NCBI GenBank assembly: GCA_002428965.1
Contig: DIYI01000012.1
Span: 221,892-285,891 of the forward strand
DNA length: 64,000 nt
Source of the DNA: Jejuia sp. UBA6058
GTDB lineage: Bacteria; Bacteroidota; Bacteroidia; Flavobacteriales; Flavobacteriaceae
Direction: 5' to 3'
The notes under the pieces were generated by a model that was not told where the DNA came from, made no database searches, and saw only the letters and a program-made list of their open reading frames with translations. Shown piece after piece: positions 42,977 to 52,353 of the stretch. Made by a program: the position numbers and the translations under genes. How positions within the stretch are numbered: position 1 is the first letter of the stretch; every line of letters begins with the position of its first letter.

Positions 42977-43594
42977 ATGAATCCAATTATAAAAAAGAGC
43001 TTAGTAAAGAGTATTTCTTATCAAGAATATAGAGCATTAGTATCTCACTTAGCTGAAAACAATGAGACATCAGGAAAAGAAAAAACCGAAGCTCTGGTTA
43101 ATTATACTAAGTTGAACGACCGTCGTATGAAGCGTTGGGATAAAACTGTAAAAGTTAGCGATGATGCAAAACAAAAGGTTTTGGATTTTGACAAAGAAAT
43201 AACCTGGTTAATTATTACTGAAAGCTGGTGTGGAGATGCGGCACATGTAATTCCTGTTTTGAATAAACTAGCCGAATTGAATGAAAATATTGATTTGAGA
43301 CTTGTTTTTCGTGATGAAAACCTAGAGCTTATGGATATGTTTTTGACCAACGGAGGACGCGCCATTGCAAAAGTGATAATGCTGGATAATGAAATAGGAG
43401 AAGTTATTCATACCTACGGACCAAGACCAACGGACGCCACCGCAAATGTTGAAAGGTTTAAAGCAGAACATGGTAAACTTACTCCAGAGTTTAAAGAAGA
43501 GTTACAAATGTGGTACAATAAAAATAAGGGGCAAAACATTATTGAAGACATTACAACCTTTCTTTGCCAATTTCAACCAAATCTTTGCTTATAA
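42977..43594 (+). CDS. Thioredoxin-fold protein with WCGDA motif (paralogue 1)
   Basis: 205 residues, no signal. The thioredoxin-type active site reads ITESWCGDAAH (Trp84, Cys85): one cysteine only, the second is replaced by Ala. Such proteins may act through one-Cys chemistry or bind a partner. A strand-turn with GGRAIAKVIM supplies a cis-Pro-like position occupied by Ala. It is followed at 43691 by a paralogue with the same motif. Confidence 0.85.
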   Translation: MNPIIKKSLVKSISYQEYRALVSHLAENNETSGKEKTEALVNYTKLNDRRMKRWDKTVKVSDDAKQKVLDFDKEITWLIITESWCGDAAHVIPVLNKLAELNENIDLRLVFRDENLELMDMFLTNGGRAIAKVIMLDNEIGEVIHTYGPRPTDATANVERFKAEHGKLTPEFKEELQMWYNKNKGQNIIEDITTFLCQFQPNLCL

Positions 43595-43690
43595 CCACCT
43601 CATTTTAAATTAATTCTGGCAACATGATAAAAGTCAGCGTATTTAGGGATGTCAGCACCTAAATTTGTTTATCATCAAAATTACGTTGTC

Positions 43691-44311
43691 ATGAAAGCGA
43701 TTATCGAATCTGGTATTAAAAACAGTATGTCTTATAGGGTATATCGTGCTCTTATAGACGAACTTGCACAAAGAAACTCCGCTACCGGCCATAACCCCTC
43801 TGGTGTACAGATAGAATTTACTATGTTGAATAGTAGACGCATGAAACGTTGGGATAAAACCTTAAAAGTCTCGGCTACAGCCAGAAAAAAAATCTCTCAA
43901 TTCGACACAAAAATTACTTGGTTGGTAATTGCCGAAAGTTGGTGCGGAGATGCGGCGCATATATTACCTGTACTTAATAAAATTGCAGAATTAAATAATA
44001 ATATTACCCTTAGAATTGTACTTAGGGATGACAATCCTTTGCTTATGAACTCCTTCCTTACCTATGGTAATAAAGCTATTCCAAAGTTGATTATGATTGA
44101 GGAAAGCACAAAAGACGTTCTAACTACTTATGGGCCTAGACCTAGTGAGGCCGCAGAATATGTAAATAGATTTAAAGTTATGAATGGTACCCTAACAGAA
44201 AGTTTTAAAGAAGATTTACAACATTGGTATAACGATAATAAGGGGAAGAATATATTTGATGATATCACCGAAATACTTCATCAGTTAAAGTCTTCTAGCG
44301 TTTGCCAATAA
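43691..44311 (+). CDS. Thioredoxin-fold protein with WCGDA motif (paralogue 2)
   Basis: 206 residues from the ATG at 43691 (aligns with the first paralogue; 43649 would add 14 residues). Trp84 and Cys85 fall at exactly the same positions, in IAESWCGDAAHILPVLNKI. The two proteins are alike over the whole length, including MKRWDKT at 51-57, so they arose by tandem duplication. Here the cis-Pro-like loop reads GNKAIPKLIM, with the proline the other copy lacks. It overlaps the convergent TonB-like gene by 17 bases. Confidence 0.85.
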   Translation: MKAIIESGIKNSMSYRVYRALIDELAQRNSATGHNPSGVQIEFTMLNSRRMKRWDKTLKVSATARKKISQFDTKITWLVIAESWCGDAAHILPVLNKIAELNNNITLRIVLRDDNPLLMNSFLTYGNKAIPKLIMIEESTKDVLTTYGPRPSEAAEYVNRFKVMNGTLTESFKEDLQHWYNDNKGKNIFDDITEILHQLKSSSVCQ

Positions 44312-45017
44312 AATTAAAGGTAATAGAACCTATTTGAGATTGCTTAGAAGCATCACTATTAAATCTAGCCTCTTTAGCATATTGAAGCGCATGCTCTATC
44401 AGGCACACATTTGAAGAAGTTGAGGATGTATTGGTGTAAGCATCAATAACATCTCCTTCTGAGTTTACAGTAATATTCACGACAATTTTACCACTGTTTT
44501 CGCACAAATAAATAGGAATAGGAATGTAAATATCACTACGATCTTTTAAAGAATAACTAACCGAACTTTTAGTATTGGCACCTTCTCCATTCTGTTTTTT
44601 TAGTATATCGTTTACCTTATTAAATGAAGATAAATCTTTATTCTTAAGTTTTGCGTGGTTTTCGTTTTTATACTTAGATTTAAAACTCTCTAGAGCACTT
44701 TCACTATTAATATCTCTTGTTTGCGGGATGTAATCTTCTGGGGGCGCAATAGTTTTATAGGCCTGTGCAAAATGGGTATTATCCTTATTTTCATTAAAGG
44801 CTTTGTTCGTTTCAGCCTTGGTGTTATTTTGACGCTCTAGTGCTTCAAGCACTTTTAATTCTTCGGCGGTAATTTCTTTCTCTGGCTCAATTTCATAGAA
44901 GCTTTCAGCAATTCGTTCTTGCTGTTTTTTTAAACTAAAATTAAATACGGAAAGTACTACCGTACCAGATAGAAGCACAGTCAACAATAAGGCTTTATGT
45001 TGATTTGACAAGTTCAA
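44295..45017 (-). CDS. TonB-like periplasmic-spanning protein
   Basis: 240 residues: one N-terminal transmembrane segment (ALLLTVLLSGTVVLSVFNF, about 9-27), a charged Lys/Glu/Asn-rich linker, and a C-terminal TonB-like domain (about 165-238; IYLCENSGKIVVNITVNSEGDVIDA and a closing strand SITFNFIG). It probably transfers the proton-motive force to outer-membrane receptors or links to the cell wall. There is no ExbB/ExbD gene here. Single gene. Confidence 0.75.
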   Translation of the reverse strand: MNLSNQHKALLLTVLLSGTVVLSVFNFSLKKQQERIAESFYEIEPEKEITAEELKVLEALERQNNTKAETNKAFNENKDNTHFAQAYKTIAPPEDYIPQTRDINSESALESFKSKYKNENHAKLKNKDLSSFNKVNDILKKQNGEGANTKSSVSYSLKDRSDIYIPIPIYLCENSGKIVVNITVNSEGDVIDAYTNTSSTSSNVCLIEHALQYAKEARFNSDASKQSQIGSITFNFIGKR

Positions 45018-45075
45018 AATTGAGGCGTTTTGTACTTTATTGTATGGAAATATACGTAAAAACTAATAAAAAAGT

Positions 45076-45624
45076 TTATAATAGTATAAACTCGAAGTAA
45101 ATTGCAACACCAGAAAGTGATTTCATAATATCTTCACTCAACGTTTTTTTAGTATAATCTATCCCTGCTAGAAAGGAATTTTTACCCTTGTTGTAGTAAA
45201 TTTGACAACCAACACCTGCTTTAAATAATCTTCCATTTCTAAAATCCCTTCCAACATCCAATAAAGTACCATAGCCACCTCTCAAGTAAATATCATTTGT
45301 ATTTCTAATAATATTCCGTTGAAGGCTTATATATAATGGCAAAAAACCACCTTGTTTGGGATATTTATTATATTCAAGATTAAGACCAATAAGAGTAAGG
45401 CGATTGAATTGCACTCCTATAGCATTATGAATAAAAAAAGCTGGAGCTCCAGATCTTTCATCAGGAATATCAAACTCCGAATGATAGTTTTCTCCCGAGC
45501 TAATTGTAGCCGCAATACCCACCTTATAAAATAGGTTATTGGTGTGATCATTTGTGTTTTTTTGTGAGTAAATGCAATAGTTTGAAGTGACCGTAAGAAA
45601 AGTCAGAAGGTATAATTTTCTCAT
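45076..45624 (-). CDS. Small outer-membrane-barrel-like protein, function unknown
   Basis: 182 residues: signal peptide (LLTFLTVTSNYCIYSQ), then strands such as GVQFNRLTLIGLNLEYNKYP, YLRGGYGTLLDVGRDF and AGVGCQIYYNKGKNSFLAGIDY, ending in an aromatic-terminated strand (IYFEFILL). The pattern is that of an 8-stranded barrel. No family recognised. Single gene upstream of truB on the same strand but separated by 35 bases. Confidence 0.6.
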   Translation of the reverse strand: MRKLYLLTFLTVTSNYCIYSQKNTNDHTNNLFYKVGIAATISSGENYHSEFDIPDERSGAPAFFIHNAIGVQFNRLTLIGLNLEYNKYPKQGGFLPLYISLQRNIIRNTNDIYLRGGYGTLLDVGRDFRNGRLFKAGVGCQIYYNKGKNSFLAGIDYTKKTLSEDIMKSLSGVAIYFEFILL

Positions 45625-45659
45625 TTTAGATTAGTTTAAGTACCTAAAAGCTTCAAAAA

Positions 45660-46352
45660 TTATTCCGAAGAAAGGTTTTTTATGAAATTATCTATAGAAG
45701 TTGCTTCGTCAATAGTAAAATCACCTATTCTAGTGCGCCTCAGAGCAGATAAATGAGCTCCAGAGTTTAGTGCTCTACCAAAATCATGAGCTAATGAACG
45801 AACGTAAGTACCCTTACTACAAACCACCCTAAATTCAACCTCTAAACCTGAAATTTTAGTGATTTCAAATTCCGAAATAGTCACTTTACGTGACTTTATC
45901 TCAACGTTCTCTCCTGCTCTAGCAAATTCATACAAACGTTTACCTTCCTTCTTTATAGCAGAAAAAACAGGTGGAAATTGTTCTATTTCACCAGTGAATT
46001 TTTGAGTAGTTTGGTGAATCAGTTTCTCAGAAATATGTTGGGTCTCAAACCTTTGATCTATTTCAGTTTCTAAATCGTATGAGGGCGTTGTACTCCCTAA
46101 AATTAACGTGCCTGTATATTCTTTCTCTGCAGCTTGATAGGTGTTAATTTCTTTAGTTTTTTTACCCGTACAAATTATTAGTAAACCTATGGCCAGAGGA
46201 TCTAAAGTGCCGGCATGACCTACCTTTATCTTCTTAAGATTGAAGGCTTGTCGTATCTCCCACCTTAATTTATTAACAACTTGAAAGGATGTCCAATTAA
46301 GAGGTTTATCGATTAATAAGACTTGTCCCGAAAGAAAATCTTCAGCTTTCAT
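45660..46352 (-). CDS. truB: tRNA pseudouridine(55) synthase TruB
   Basis: 230 residues from the ATG at 46352, chosen because it leaves a 1-base gap to the uppP stop. A longer start at 46382 would add MLLHFHYSVN inside uppP. The catalytic Asp is in VGHAGTLDPLAIGLL. Further landmarks are LIDKPLNWTSFQVVNKLR and CSKGTYVRSLAHDFG. It converts U55 in the T-loop of tRNA. Part of the uppP-truB unit. Confidence 0.95.
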   Translation of the reverse strand: MKAEDFLSGQVLLIDKPLNWTSFQVVNKLRWEIRQAFNLKKIKVGHAGTLDPLAIGLLIICTGKKTKEINTYQAAEKEYTGTLILGSTTPSYDLETEIDQRFETQHISEKLIHQTTQKFTGEIEQFPPVFSAIKKEGKRLYEFARAGENVEIKSRKVTISEFEITKISGLEVEFRVVCSKGTYVRSLAHDFGRALNSGAHLSALRRTRIGDFTIDEATSIDNFIKNLSSE

Positions 46353-46353
46353 G

Positions 46354-47148
46354 TTAACTGAATAATGAAAATGCAATAGCAACTAGACCAACAATAACAC
46401 AATATATTGCAAAATAGGATAGCTTGCTTTTCTTCACTAAAGCTATCATCCAAGTACATGCAAAAAGTCCCGCAACAAATGCAGCAACAAACCCGATGGA
46501 TAATGTAGTGAAGTTTTGACTTTCAATAGAAATGTCACCACTTAAAACATCTTTTGCAATTTTTCCGAAGATTAAAGGTACTACCATCAAAAAAGAAAAA
46601 CGAGCTGCCTTGGTTTTATCATTACCCAATAAAACCGAAGTAGAAATAGTAGCCCCAGATCTGGAAATACCAGGTAGCATTGCAATGGCTTGAGATATAC
46701 CAATAACGAATGCATTGGAAAAACTTACTTTTTTATTGGTGTCCTTAGCTTTATCAGCTAAAAACAATAGTAAAGCTGTGATTATCAACATACATCCAAC
46801 TAATAAAATATTGCCACCAAAAAGAGACTCTAATTGTTCTTCAAAAAACAAACCAACCACAACAGCTGGAATCATAGAAACCACAATTTTTGCCAAAAAC
46901 TGCATATCCTCGTTCCATTTAAACTTCAAAATACCTTTGATAATATCTAAAACATCTTTTCGGAAAACTACAATGGTACTTAAAGCAGTTGCAAAGTGAA
47001 GTACCACAGTAAATAGTAAACTTTCTTCAGGTACAGAATTATCACCTAAAATAGCTTTTCCTAATTCTAAATGACCACTTGAAGATACAGGTAAGAACTC
47101 TGTTAACCCTTGTATTATGCCTAAAATTATTGCGTCTATAATATCCAT
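46354..47148 (-). CDS. uppP: Undecaprenyl-diphosphatase
   Basis: 264 residues, about eight transmembrane segments. The two active-site segments are QGLTEFLPVSSSGHLELG (14-31) and LPGISRSGATIS (about 158-169). It recycles undecaprenyl pyrophosphate, the lipid carrier for cell-wall synthesis. It is coupled to truB. In many Bacteroidota uppP follows ftsX and DUF3098 directly; here they are 8.7 kb apart. Confidence 0.96.
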   Translation of the reverse strand: MDIIDAIILGIIQGLTEFLPVSSSGHLELGKAILGDNSVPEESLLFTVVLHFATALSTIVVFRKDVLDIIKGILKFKWNEDMQFLAKIVVSMIPAVVVGLFFEEQLESLFGGNILLVGCMLIITALLLFLADKAKDTNKKVSFSNAFVIGISQAIAMLPGISRSGATISTSVLLGNDKTKAARFSFLMVVPLIFGKIAKDVLSGDISIESQNFTTLSIGFVAAFVAGLFACTWMIALVKKSKLSYFAIYCVIVGLVAIAFSLFS

Positions 47149-47194
47149 GCAACAAAAATATCAAAATAGAATAATCACTAGCCCTTTCAAGGTA

Positions 47195-48223
47195 TTATTT
47201 TATGCTTTTAAACGTTGAATCTCTTATAATAAGTGTGCCTTTAATTTCTATGTGCTTAGATTGAAACGTATCATTTTCATTGTTAATCTCATCAATTAAA
47301 TATTTTACCGCTGTGGCACCAATATGCTCTCCTGGTTGATCTGTGGTAGTAAGATTTGGCTCAATAATCGTTGAAAGGCGTGAGTTACTGAAACCTACAA
47401 CGGCAATTTCCTCAGGAATTTTGATATTGAATTTCTTTAAAGTTTGAATTACACCCACCGCAGCACTATCTGTAATTGCAAAAATAGCATCTGGTTTATT
47501 CTTGATGCTTAGAAGTAAGTTGGCCATTCGCCTGCCTTGGCGTAATGAAATATCTTCTACGGTAATTATTATCTTTTCGTCAATGGGAATATTATGCTCC
47601 TTTAATGCACGCAAATAACCAGCATAACGCCTTTGCGAATTATAGGAATACTCACTCTCTTTTATTATTGCAATACGTCTTTTACCTATATTAATTAAAT
47701 GTTCCACAGCGTTATAAGCCGACTCTTCTTCATCAATAACCACTTGCGAACAAGGAATTTTATTGGATGCCTTGTCAAATAAGATTAAAGGAACATTACT
47801 TACAACCTTTAATATATCATCTACATTTCTGGTAACTTTAGACATAGACATCAATATGCCATCAACATCAAACTGTAACATAGTTTGTAACATTTCCGTT
47901 TGCTTAGTGGCGTCGTTATTCGATTCTGATATAATAACACGGTATCCCTTAAGAGATGCTTCTTCCAGAATACCACGAATCATAGTTGTAGTAAAATAAT
48001 GCGTAATATTTGGTACCACCACACCTATAATATTGGTTTTGTGCTTTCTAAACCCTTTAGCAAAAATGTTGGGTACATAATTTAATTGTGTTGCTAACTG
48101 CTTAACGCGTTCTTTAGTGCTTAGGCTGATATCTGGATGATCGTTAAGTGCTCGAGATACGGTTGAAATTGATAAACCAAGCTCTTGTGCTAATCTTTTT
48201 AAAGTAGTAGTTTCTTTTTTCAT
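47195..48223 (-). CDS. LacI-family transcriptional regulator
   Basis: 342 residues. The N-terminal helix-turn-helix with hinge helix is clear (TLKRLAQELGLSISTVSRAL then YVPNIFAKGFRK), followed by a periplasmic-binding-protein-like effector domain (about 62-340; IIGVVVPNITHYF, VDGILMSMSK, AIFAITDSAAVGV, VVGFSNSRLSTIIEPNLTT). It is divergent from the TonB receptor, with a double palindromic operator between. It probably represses the 48.3-55.8 kb genes until a sugar-type effector binds. Confidence 0.93.
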   Translation of the reverse strand: MKKETTTLKRLAQELGLSISTVSRALNDHPDISLSTKERVKQLATQLNYVPNIFAKGFRKHKTNIIGVVVPNITHYFTTTMIRGILEEASLKGYRVIISESNNDATKQTEMLQTMLQFDVDGILMSMSKVTRNVDDILKVVSNVPLILFDKASNKIPCSQVVIDEEESAYNAVEHLINIGKRRIAIIKESEYSYNSQRRYAGYLRALKEHNIPIDEKIIITVEDISLRQGRRMANLLLSIKNKPDAIFAITDSAAVGVIQTLKKFNIKIPEEIAVVGFSNSRLSTIIEPNLTTTDQPGEHIGATAVKYLIDEINNENDTFQSKHIEIKGTLIIRDSTFKSIK

Positions 48224-48244
48224 ACTTATATTTCTATTTATATC

Positions 48245-48267
48245 AAACGTTTCCGCAAACGTTTGCG
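48245..48267. promoter_or_regulatory. Double LacI-type operator (AAACGTTT twice)
   Basis: AAACGTTT occurs at 48245-48252 and again at 48257-48264, centres 12 bases apart. The second is part of a perfect 14-base palindrome CGCAAACGTTTGCG (48254-48267). The CG-centred form is what LacI/PurR-type repressors bind. It lies between the divergent regulator and TonB receptor starts (22 and 81 bases away) and could control both. Confidence 0.8.
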
Positions 48268-48347
48268 TACAAATATTGCAATTTTTTTACACTTTTTTTA
48301 CGCATTTGAATATAAATTAGCTTTCAAATTAACTAAATCACAAAAAG

Positions 48348-50942
48348 ATGAAAAAAATTATTTTTGCATTACTTTGTTCCTTATGTGTTTCAATGAGTTT
48401 TTCGCAAACGGAAATTTCAGGAACAATTAAGGACGAAGGAGACGTTCCTGTAACCGGAGCCAATGTTTTGATTGTAGGAAGCACCTCTGGAGCGACATCA
48501 GATTTTGATGGCAATTTCAGCTTTACGTCAGACTTAAGCGGAGCTCAAACGTTACGTATTTCATATTTAGGATATGAAACCCAAGAAAAATCCATTAATC
48601 TAGATGGAACTCCAATTACCCTTCAAATCGTTTTAGTTGAAGGCGGTAATTCATTGGATGAGGTAGTGTTAACTGCAACCTCTACTACAAGATCACAAAA
48701 AGAAACACCTTTATCAATTACCTCATTTGGAGCCAAGGCGTTATCGCAGAAAGCCACAAGTTCTCAAGCAGATGTATTAAGAAGTGTTCCAGGTATTACC
48801 GCTGAAGGTGGTGGTGGTGAAGTTGCATCAAACATATTCGTTAGAGGTTTACCATCTGGAGGTCAATACCAATTTAATCCATTACAAATAGATGGAATGC
48901 CAGTATTAAGTACATTCGGATTGAATTCTTCTGCTCATGATGTCTATTTTAGAAACGACATCGGTATGAGAAGTTTGGAATTTGTTAGAGGTGGTTCGTC
49001 TATATTATATGGTGTTGGTTCTGTAGCTGGTATTATTAACTACACTAGTGTAACTGGAAATGCAAAACCTAAAAATATATTAAGAACAGAAGTTGCATCA
49101 AATTCACGTTACAAGGCTGACTTTTTAACCAGTGGTCCACTTGGAGGTGAAGATTCAAATACATTTTATGCGCTTTCTGGGTTTTATAGATACGATGAAG
49201 GCCCTCTTAAAACAGGATTAGCCACAGAAGGTTTTCAATTAAGAGGTAATTTAAAGCATATTACTGAAAAAGGATCTATTACATTATCAGGTCAGTTTAT
49301 TGATGATAACGTACAATTCTTTTTACCGTTTCCATTAGAGGGAGGAACTCGTGAGCGTCCAAACGGAAATAATGGTCAAGAAATTTTTACTCTACAAACA
49401 GCCGCAGCTTCTGATATTTCATATATGACACCAGATGGCGTGTATAGCTCACCAATTGAAGATGGTGTAGTAACTAAAGGTGGTTATTTCATGGCTAATT
49501 TTAAACACAGATTTACTGATGATTTAAAACTAGATGCTAAATTGAGATACTCTAGGTATAAGCACCAATTCAATTTATTTTTAGATGGAAGTGGTGTTAG
49601 TGGTGCTAAAGCTGTAGAAACACAACAAGAATATCTTGATGCCAGAGGTTTAACAGGTGGAACATTTACATATTTGAATGGACAACCTTTAGCTTCAAAC
49701 GCATTATTATTTGAAAATAGAATTTTAGATAGAAACAGACCATTAACAGAATTAATGGCAGACATCAAAGTAACAAAAACTGCTGGAGAGCATAGTTTAA
49801 CTTTTGGATCCTTCATGTCTAGATCTCAAGCTGGAGACTTTAATGTAATTACTAATTATTTAGGTGAATATAACAACAGACCTGATTTAGTAGAATTATC
49901 TGGATATTCAATAAATGGTGTTACAAATAGAGGAACGGCATATACTAATAGAAACATAAGTAGTAATAAAATAGCTGTTTTTGTAACTGATGAAATAAAA
50001 TTAGATCGCTGGAATTTGGATATAGGTGTTCGATATGAAAGAGCATCTGGTGATATTGAAAATGAAGGTAGAGATACATTTACCGTAGACAATACAGGTA
50101 TTACAAATCTAGATAATGTGGTTTGGGGTAACGGAAGTTGGACCAGAGGTCATGTGTCTGCTGATGATTTTGCTGTAGCCCTTGCTGCTCTTTATAAAGT
50201 AGATGATAATTTAAGTGCCTATGGTAACTTTTCTAGAGGTTATTTCTTCCCTGAATTAAGGGGCACTCAGTTTGACGGACTTGGTAATCCAGCATCTTAT
50301 GATACTGAGAAAATAACACAAGGGGAATTAGGTATTAAATATGGAAAAAGTAACTTTTCTGGTACCGTTGCAATTTACAACGTAACTCTAAAAGACAGAA
50401 GAGCTATAAGTTTTGTGAACGCTCCAGGTGGAGGATTTATTGAAGAAGTTGATACGCAAGATACTAGAACAACGGGTATAGAAACTACTTGGAAATGGGG
50501 ATTTGCAGACAACTTTGATTTCTCAGGTACATTAACATACCAAGATCATGAAATCAAAAAATCATCTGCTGACCCTTCAATTGAAGGTAATGAACTTAGA
50601 AGACAGCCTAACTTAATTTCTACTTTGGCAATAGATTATGATGATTCTAAGTTTGACGGAAGTTTTGTATTCAACTACACAGGCAAAAAATTCACCAATG
50701 ATATCAACTCTATTGAATTAGATGCTATCGGTTTAGGAAATCTTAATTTAGGTTATACGTTCCCTGTGGGAGAAAATGATGAGTCTTTAAGATTAGGTAT
50801 GCAAGTATTTAACATGTTCAACTCGCAAGGAATTACAGAAGGTTCTCCAAGACTTAATAACAATCAAACAGAAGAAGAGTTTTTCGTTGGTAGACCAGTA
50901 TTACCTACAAGGGTGTTTTTTAACGCCACTTTCAACTTTTAA
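48348..50942 (+). CDS. TonB-dependent receptor of the LacI-regulated locus
   Basis: 864 residues: signal peptide (about 1-20), carboxypeptidase-regulatory-like domain (about 22-105), plug (about 106-230; FVRGLPSGGQYQFNPLQIDG) and barrel ending in VFFNATFNF. No SusD gene follows, so a small substrate is likely. Its own terminator (50974-51015) follows; the GH63-like gene starts 26 bases after that. Substrate by context: a glycosylglycerate. Confidence 0.88.
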   Translation: MKKIIFALLCSLCVSMSFSQTEISGTIKDEGDVPVTGANVLIVGSTSGATSDFDGNFSFTSDLSGAQTLRISYLGYETQEKSINLDGTPITLQIVLVEGGNSLDEVVLTATSTTRSQKETPLSITSFGAKALSQKATSSQADVLRSVPGITAEGGGGEVASNIFVRGLPSGGQYQFNPLQIDGMPVLSTFGLNSSAHDVYFRNDIGMRSLEFVRGGSSILYGVGSVAGIINYTSVTGNAKPKNILRTEVASNSRYKADFLTSGPLGGEDSNTFYALSGFYRYDEGPLKTGLATEGFQLRGNLKHITEKGSITLSGQFIDDNVQFFLPFPLEGGTRERPNGNNGQEIFTLQTAAASDISYMTPDGVYSSPIEDGVVTKGGYFMANFKHRFTDDLKLDAKLRYSRYKHQFNLFLDGSGVSGAKAVETQQEYLDARGLTGGTFTYLNGQPLASNALLFENRILDRNRPLTELMADIKVTKTAGEHSLTFGSFMSRSQAGDFNVITNYLGEYNNRPDLVELSGYSINGVTNRGTAYTNRNISSNKIAVFVTDEIKLDRWNLDIGVRYERASGDIENEGRDTFTVDNTGITNLDNVVWGNGSWTRGHVSADDFAVALAALYKVDDNLSAYGNFSRGYFFPELRGTQFDGLGNPASYDTEKITQGELGIKYGKSNFSGTVAIYNVTLKDRRAISFVNAPGGGFIEEVDTQDTRTTGIETTWKWGFADNFDFSGTLTYQDHEIKKSSADPSIEGNELRRQPNLISTLAIDYDDSKFDGSFVFNYTGKKFTNDINSIELDAIGLGNLNLGYTFPVGENDESLRLGMQVFNMFNSQGITEGSPRLNNNQTEEEFFVGRPVLPTRVFFNATFNF

Positions 50943-50973
50943 AGTTTATAATTATTCAGTGTTTAGTTTGGTT

Positions 50974-51015
50974 AACTCATCACTTATGCGTTAAGTGTAG
51001 GTGATGAGTTTTTTT
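50974..51015 (+). terminator. Terminator/attenuator between the TonB receptor and the GH63-like gene
   Basis: AACTCATCAC (50974-50983) pairs perfectly with GTGATGAGTT (51001-51010), with CACTT/AAGTG inside and a T run after. It would lower expression of the downstream enzymes relative to the receptor. Confidence 0.8.
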
Positions 51016-51040
51016 AGCAAACACAAAAGAAATCAACGTT

Positions 51041-52351
51041 ATGGAAGGACTAAAACATCAGGCAATTGGAGTGCTAAATGGCAATTGGAAAGATGAAGTC
51101 GGGTTTAGTATACCTTGTGCCAATTTGTATCCATTTCAATGGTTTTGGGACTCAGGATTAATCGCCATTGGTTTTGCCCATTTTGATATGGAAAAAGCTG
51201 AACGCGAAATTAAAACCTTATTGGATACCCAATGGGGAAATGGTTTTATTCCTCATATAATTTTTCATACAGAAAGTGATACGTATTTTCCAGGACCAGA
51301 TTTTCATCGTTCTGATTTACATCCAGAATCTTCAAAAAAATATAGATCTACAGGAATGACGCAACCTCCTGTAACAGGCTTTGTTCTCGAGGAAATTTAT
51401 CGTATTGCAAAAGATAAATCAGCAGCTTTAAATTTTATAGAATCTGTAATTGATAAGGTATATTTTAATCACCAGTATTTCTATGAAAACAGAGATCCTC
51501 AAAATGAAGGTTTAGTATATATTTATCATAACTGGGAATCAGGAACAGACAACTCTCCTATTTGGGATGACATTTGGGATACTATGAACCCGCCTGAATA
51601 CACGTTTGAAAGACGCGATACCACTCATGTAGACGCTTCAGAAAGACCATCAAAACGAGAGTACGATCATTACTTGCATATTATTGATATTGCGAAAGAT
51701 CACAACTATAGTGATGAGAAAATAGCAGAACTATCACCTTTTTTAGTGCAAGATCCTTTGTTCAACGCCATGTTAATCAAATCAAACGAAAGTTTGATGA
51801 AGTTATATGTTTTACTTGGGCATGATGAAGCTAAAATACAACAGCTTAAAAAATGGCAAGAAAAAGCCGTTATGTCATTCAATAAAAAGTTATTCGATAA
51901 TGAATTAGGAGCTTACGTGCATTACGATTTAAGAAACGAAAGACCTCTTAGATTCTTATCTTCCTCATCATTTGCACCTCTTTATGCTGGAATTCCAAAC
52001 CCAGACAGAGCTGCATCCATGGTGAAGATCATGTTAGAAAAATTTGGCGCAGAGCATCAATATTTATGCGCCTCTTTTGATCCAGATAGCGAACGTTTCA
52101 ACCCGAAAAAATATTGGCGTGGACCAGTTTGGGTAAACTTAAATTGGATGTTATACAATGGTTTAAAGGCCTACAATTATAACGAAGTTGCAGAACGTGT
52201 AAAGAAGGACACCATTAGTATCATAGAAAATAATGGTTTTTATGAGTATTTCGATTCTAGGAAGGAAATGCACAAAAACGGAAATGCGGGTTACGGTGGT
52301 AATAATTTTTCTTGGAGCGCCGCACTGTTAATTGACTTGTTGGAGCGTTAA
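51041..52351 (+). CDS. GH63-like hydrolase, probable mannosyl-/glucosylglycerate hydrolase
   Basis: 436 residues, single (alpha/alpha)6-barrel without a signal peptide, so cytoplasmic. It has the GH63 pattern: PFQWFWDSGLIAIGFAHFD (31-49), the catalytic-acid segment HNWESGTDNSPIWDD (Asp170), the RFLSSSSFAPLYAGIP strand, the KKYWRGPVWVNLNWMLYNGL segment (about 349-368), and the base-bearing FYEYFDS (Glu402). The length and lack of other domains match bacterial mannosylglycerate/glucosylglycerate hydrolases rather than the large eukaryotic glucosidase I. The glycerate kinase about 2.3 kb downstream supports glycerate as a product. The exact sugar is not determinable here. Confidence 0.8.
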   Translation: MEGLKHQAIGVLNGNWKDEVGFSIPCANLYPFQWFWDSGLIAIGFAHFDMEKAEREIKTLLDTQWGNGFIPHIIFHTESDTYFPGPDFHRSDLHPESSKKYRSTGMTQPPVTGFVLEEIYRIAKDKSAALNFIESVIDKVYFNHQYFYENRDPQNEGLVYIYHNWESGTDNSPIWDDIWDTMNPPEYTFERRDTTHVDASERPSKREYDHYLHIIDIAKDHNYSDEKIAELSPFLVQDPLFNAMLIKSNESLMKLYVLLGHDEAKIQQLKKWQEKAVMSFNKKLFDNELGAYVHYDLRNERPLRFLSSSSFAPLYAGIPNPDRAASMVKIMLEKFGAEHQYLCASFDPDSERFNPKKYWRGPVWVNLNWMLYNGLKAYNYNEVAERVKKDTISIIENNGFYEYFDSRKEMHKNGNAGYGGNNFSWSAALLIDLLER

Positions 52352-52353
52352 AA

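Noticed and set aside
48348..50942. SusC-type glycan receptor with SusD partner
   Set aside because: No SusD-like lipoprotein gene follows any of the three TonB receptors in the window.
51041..52351. Trehalase or glycogen-debranching enzyme
   Set aside because: The short single-domain form and the neighbouring glycerate kinase fit a glycosylglycerate hydrolase better, though trehalase-like specificity is not excluded.
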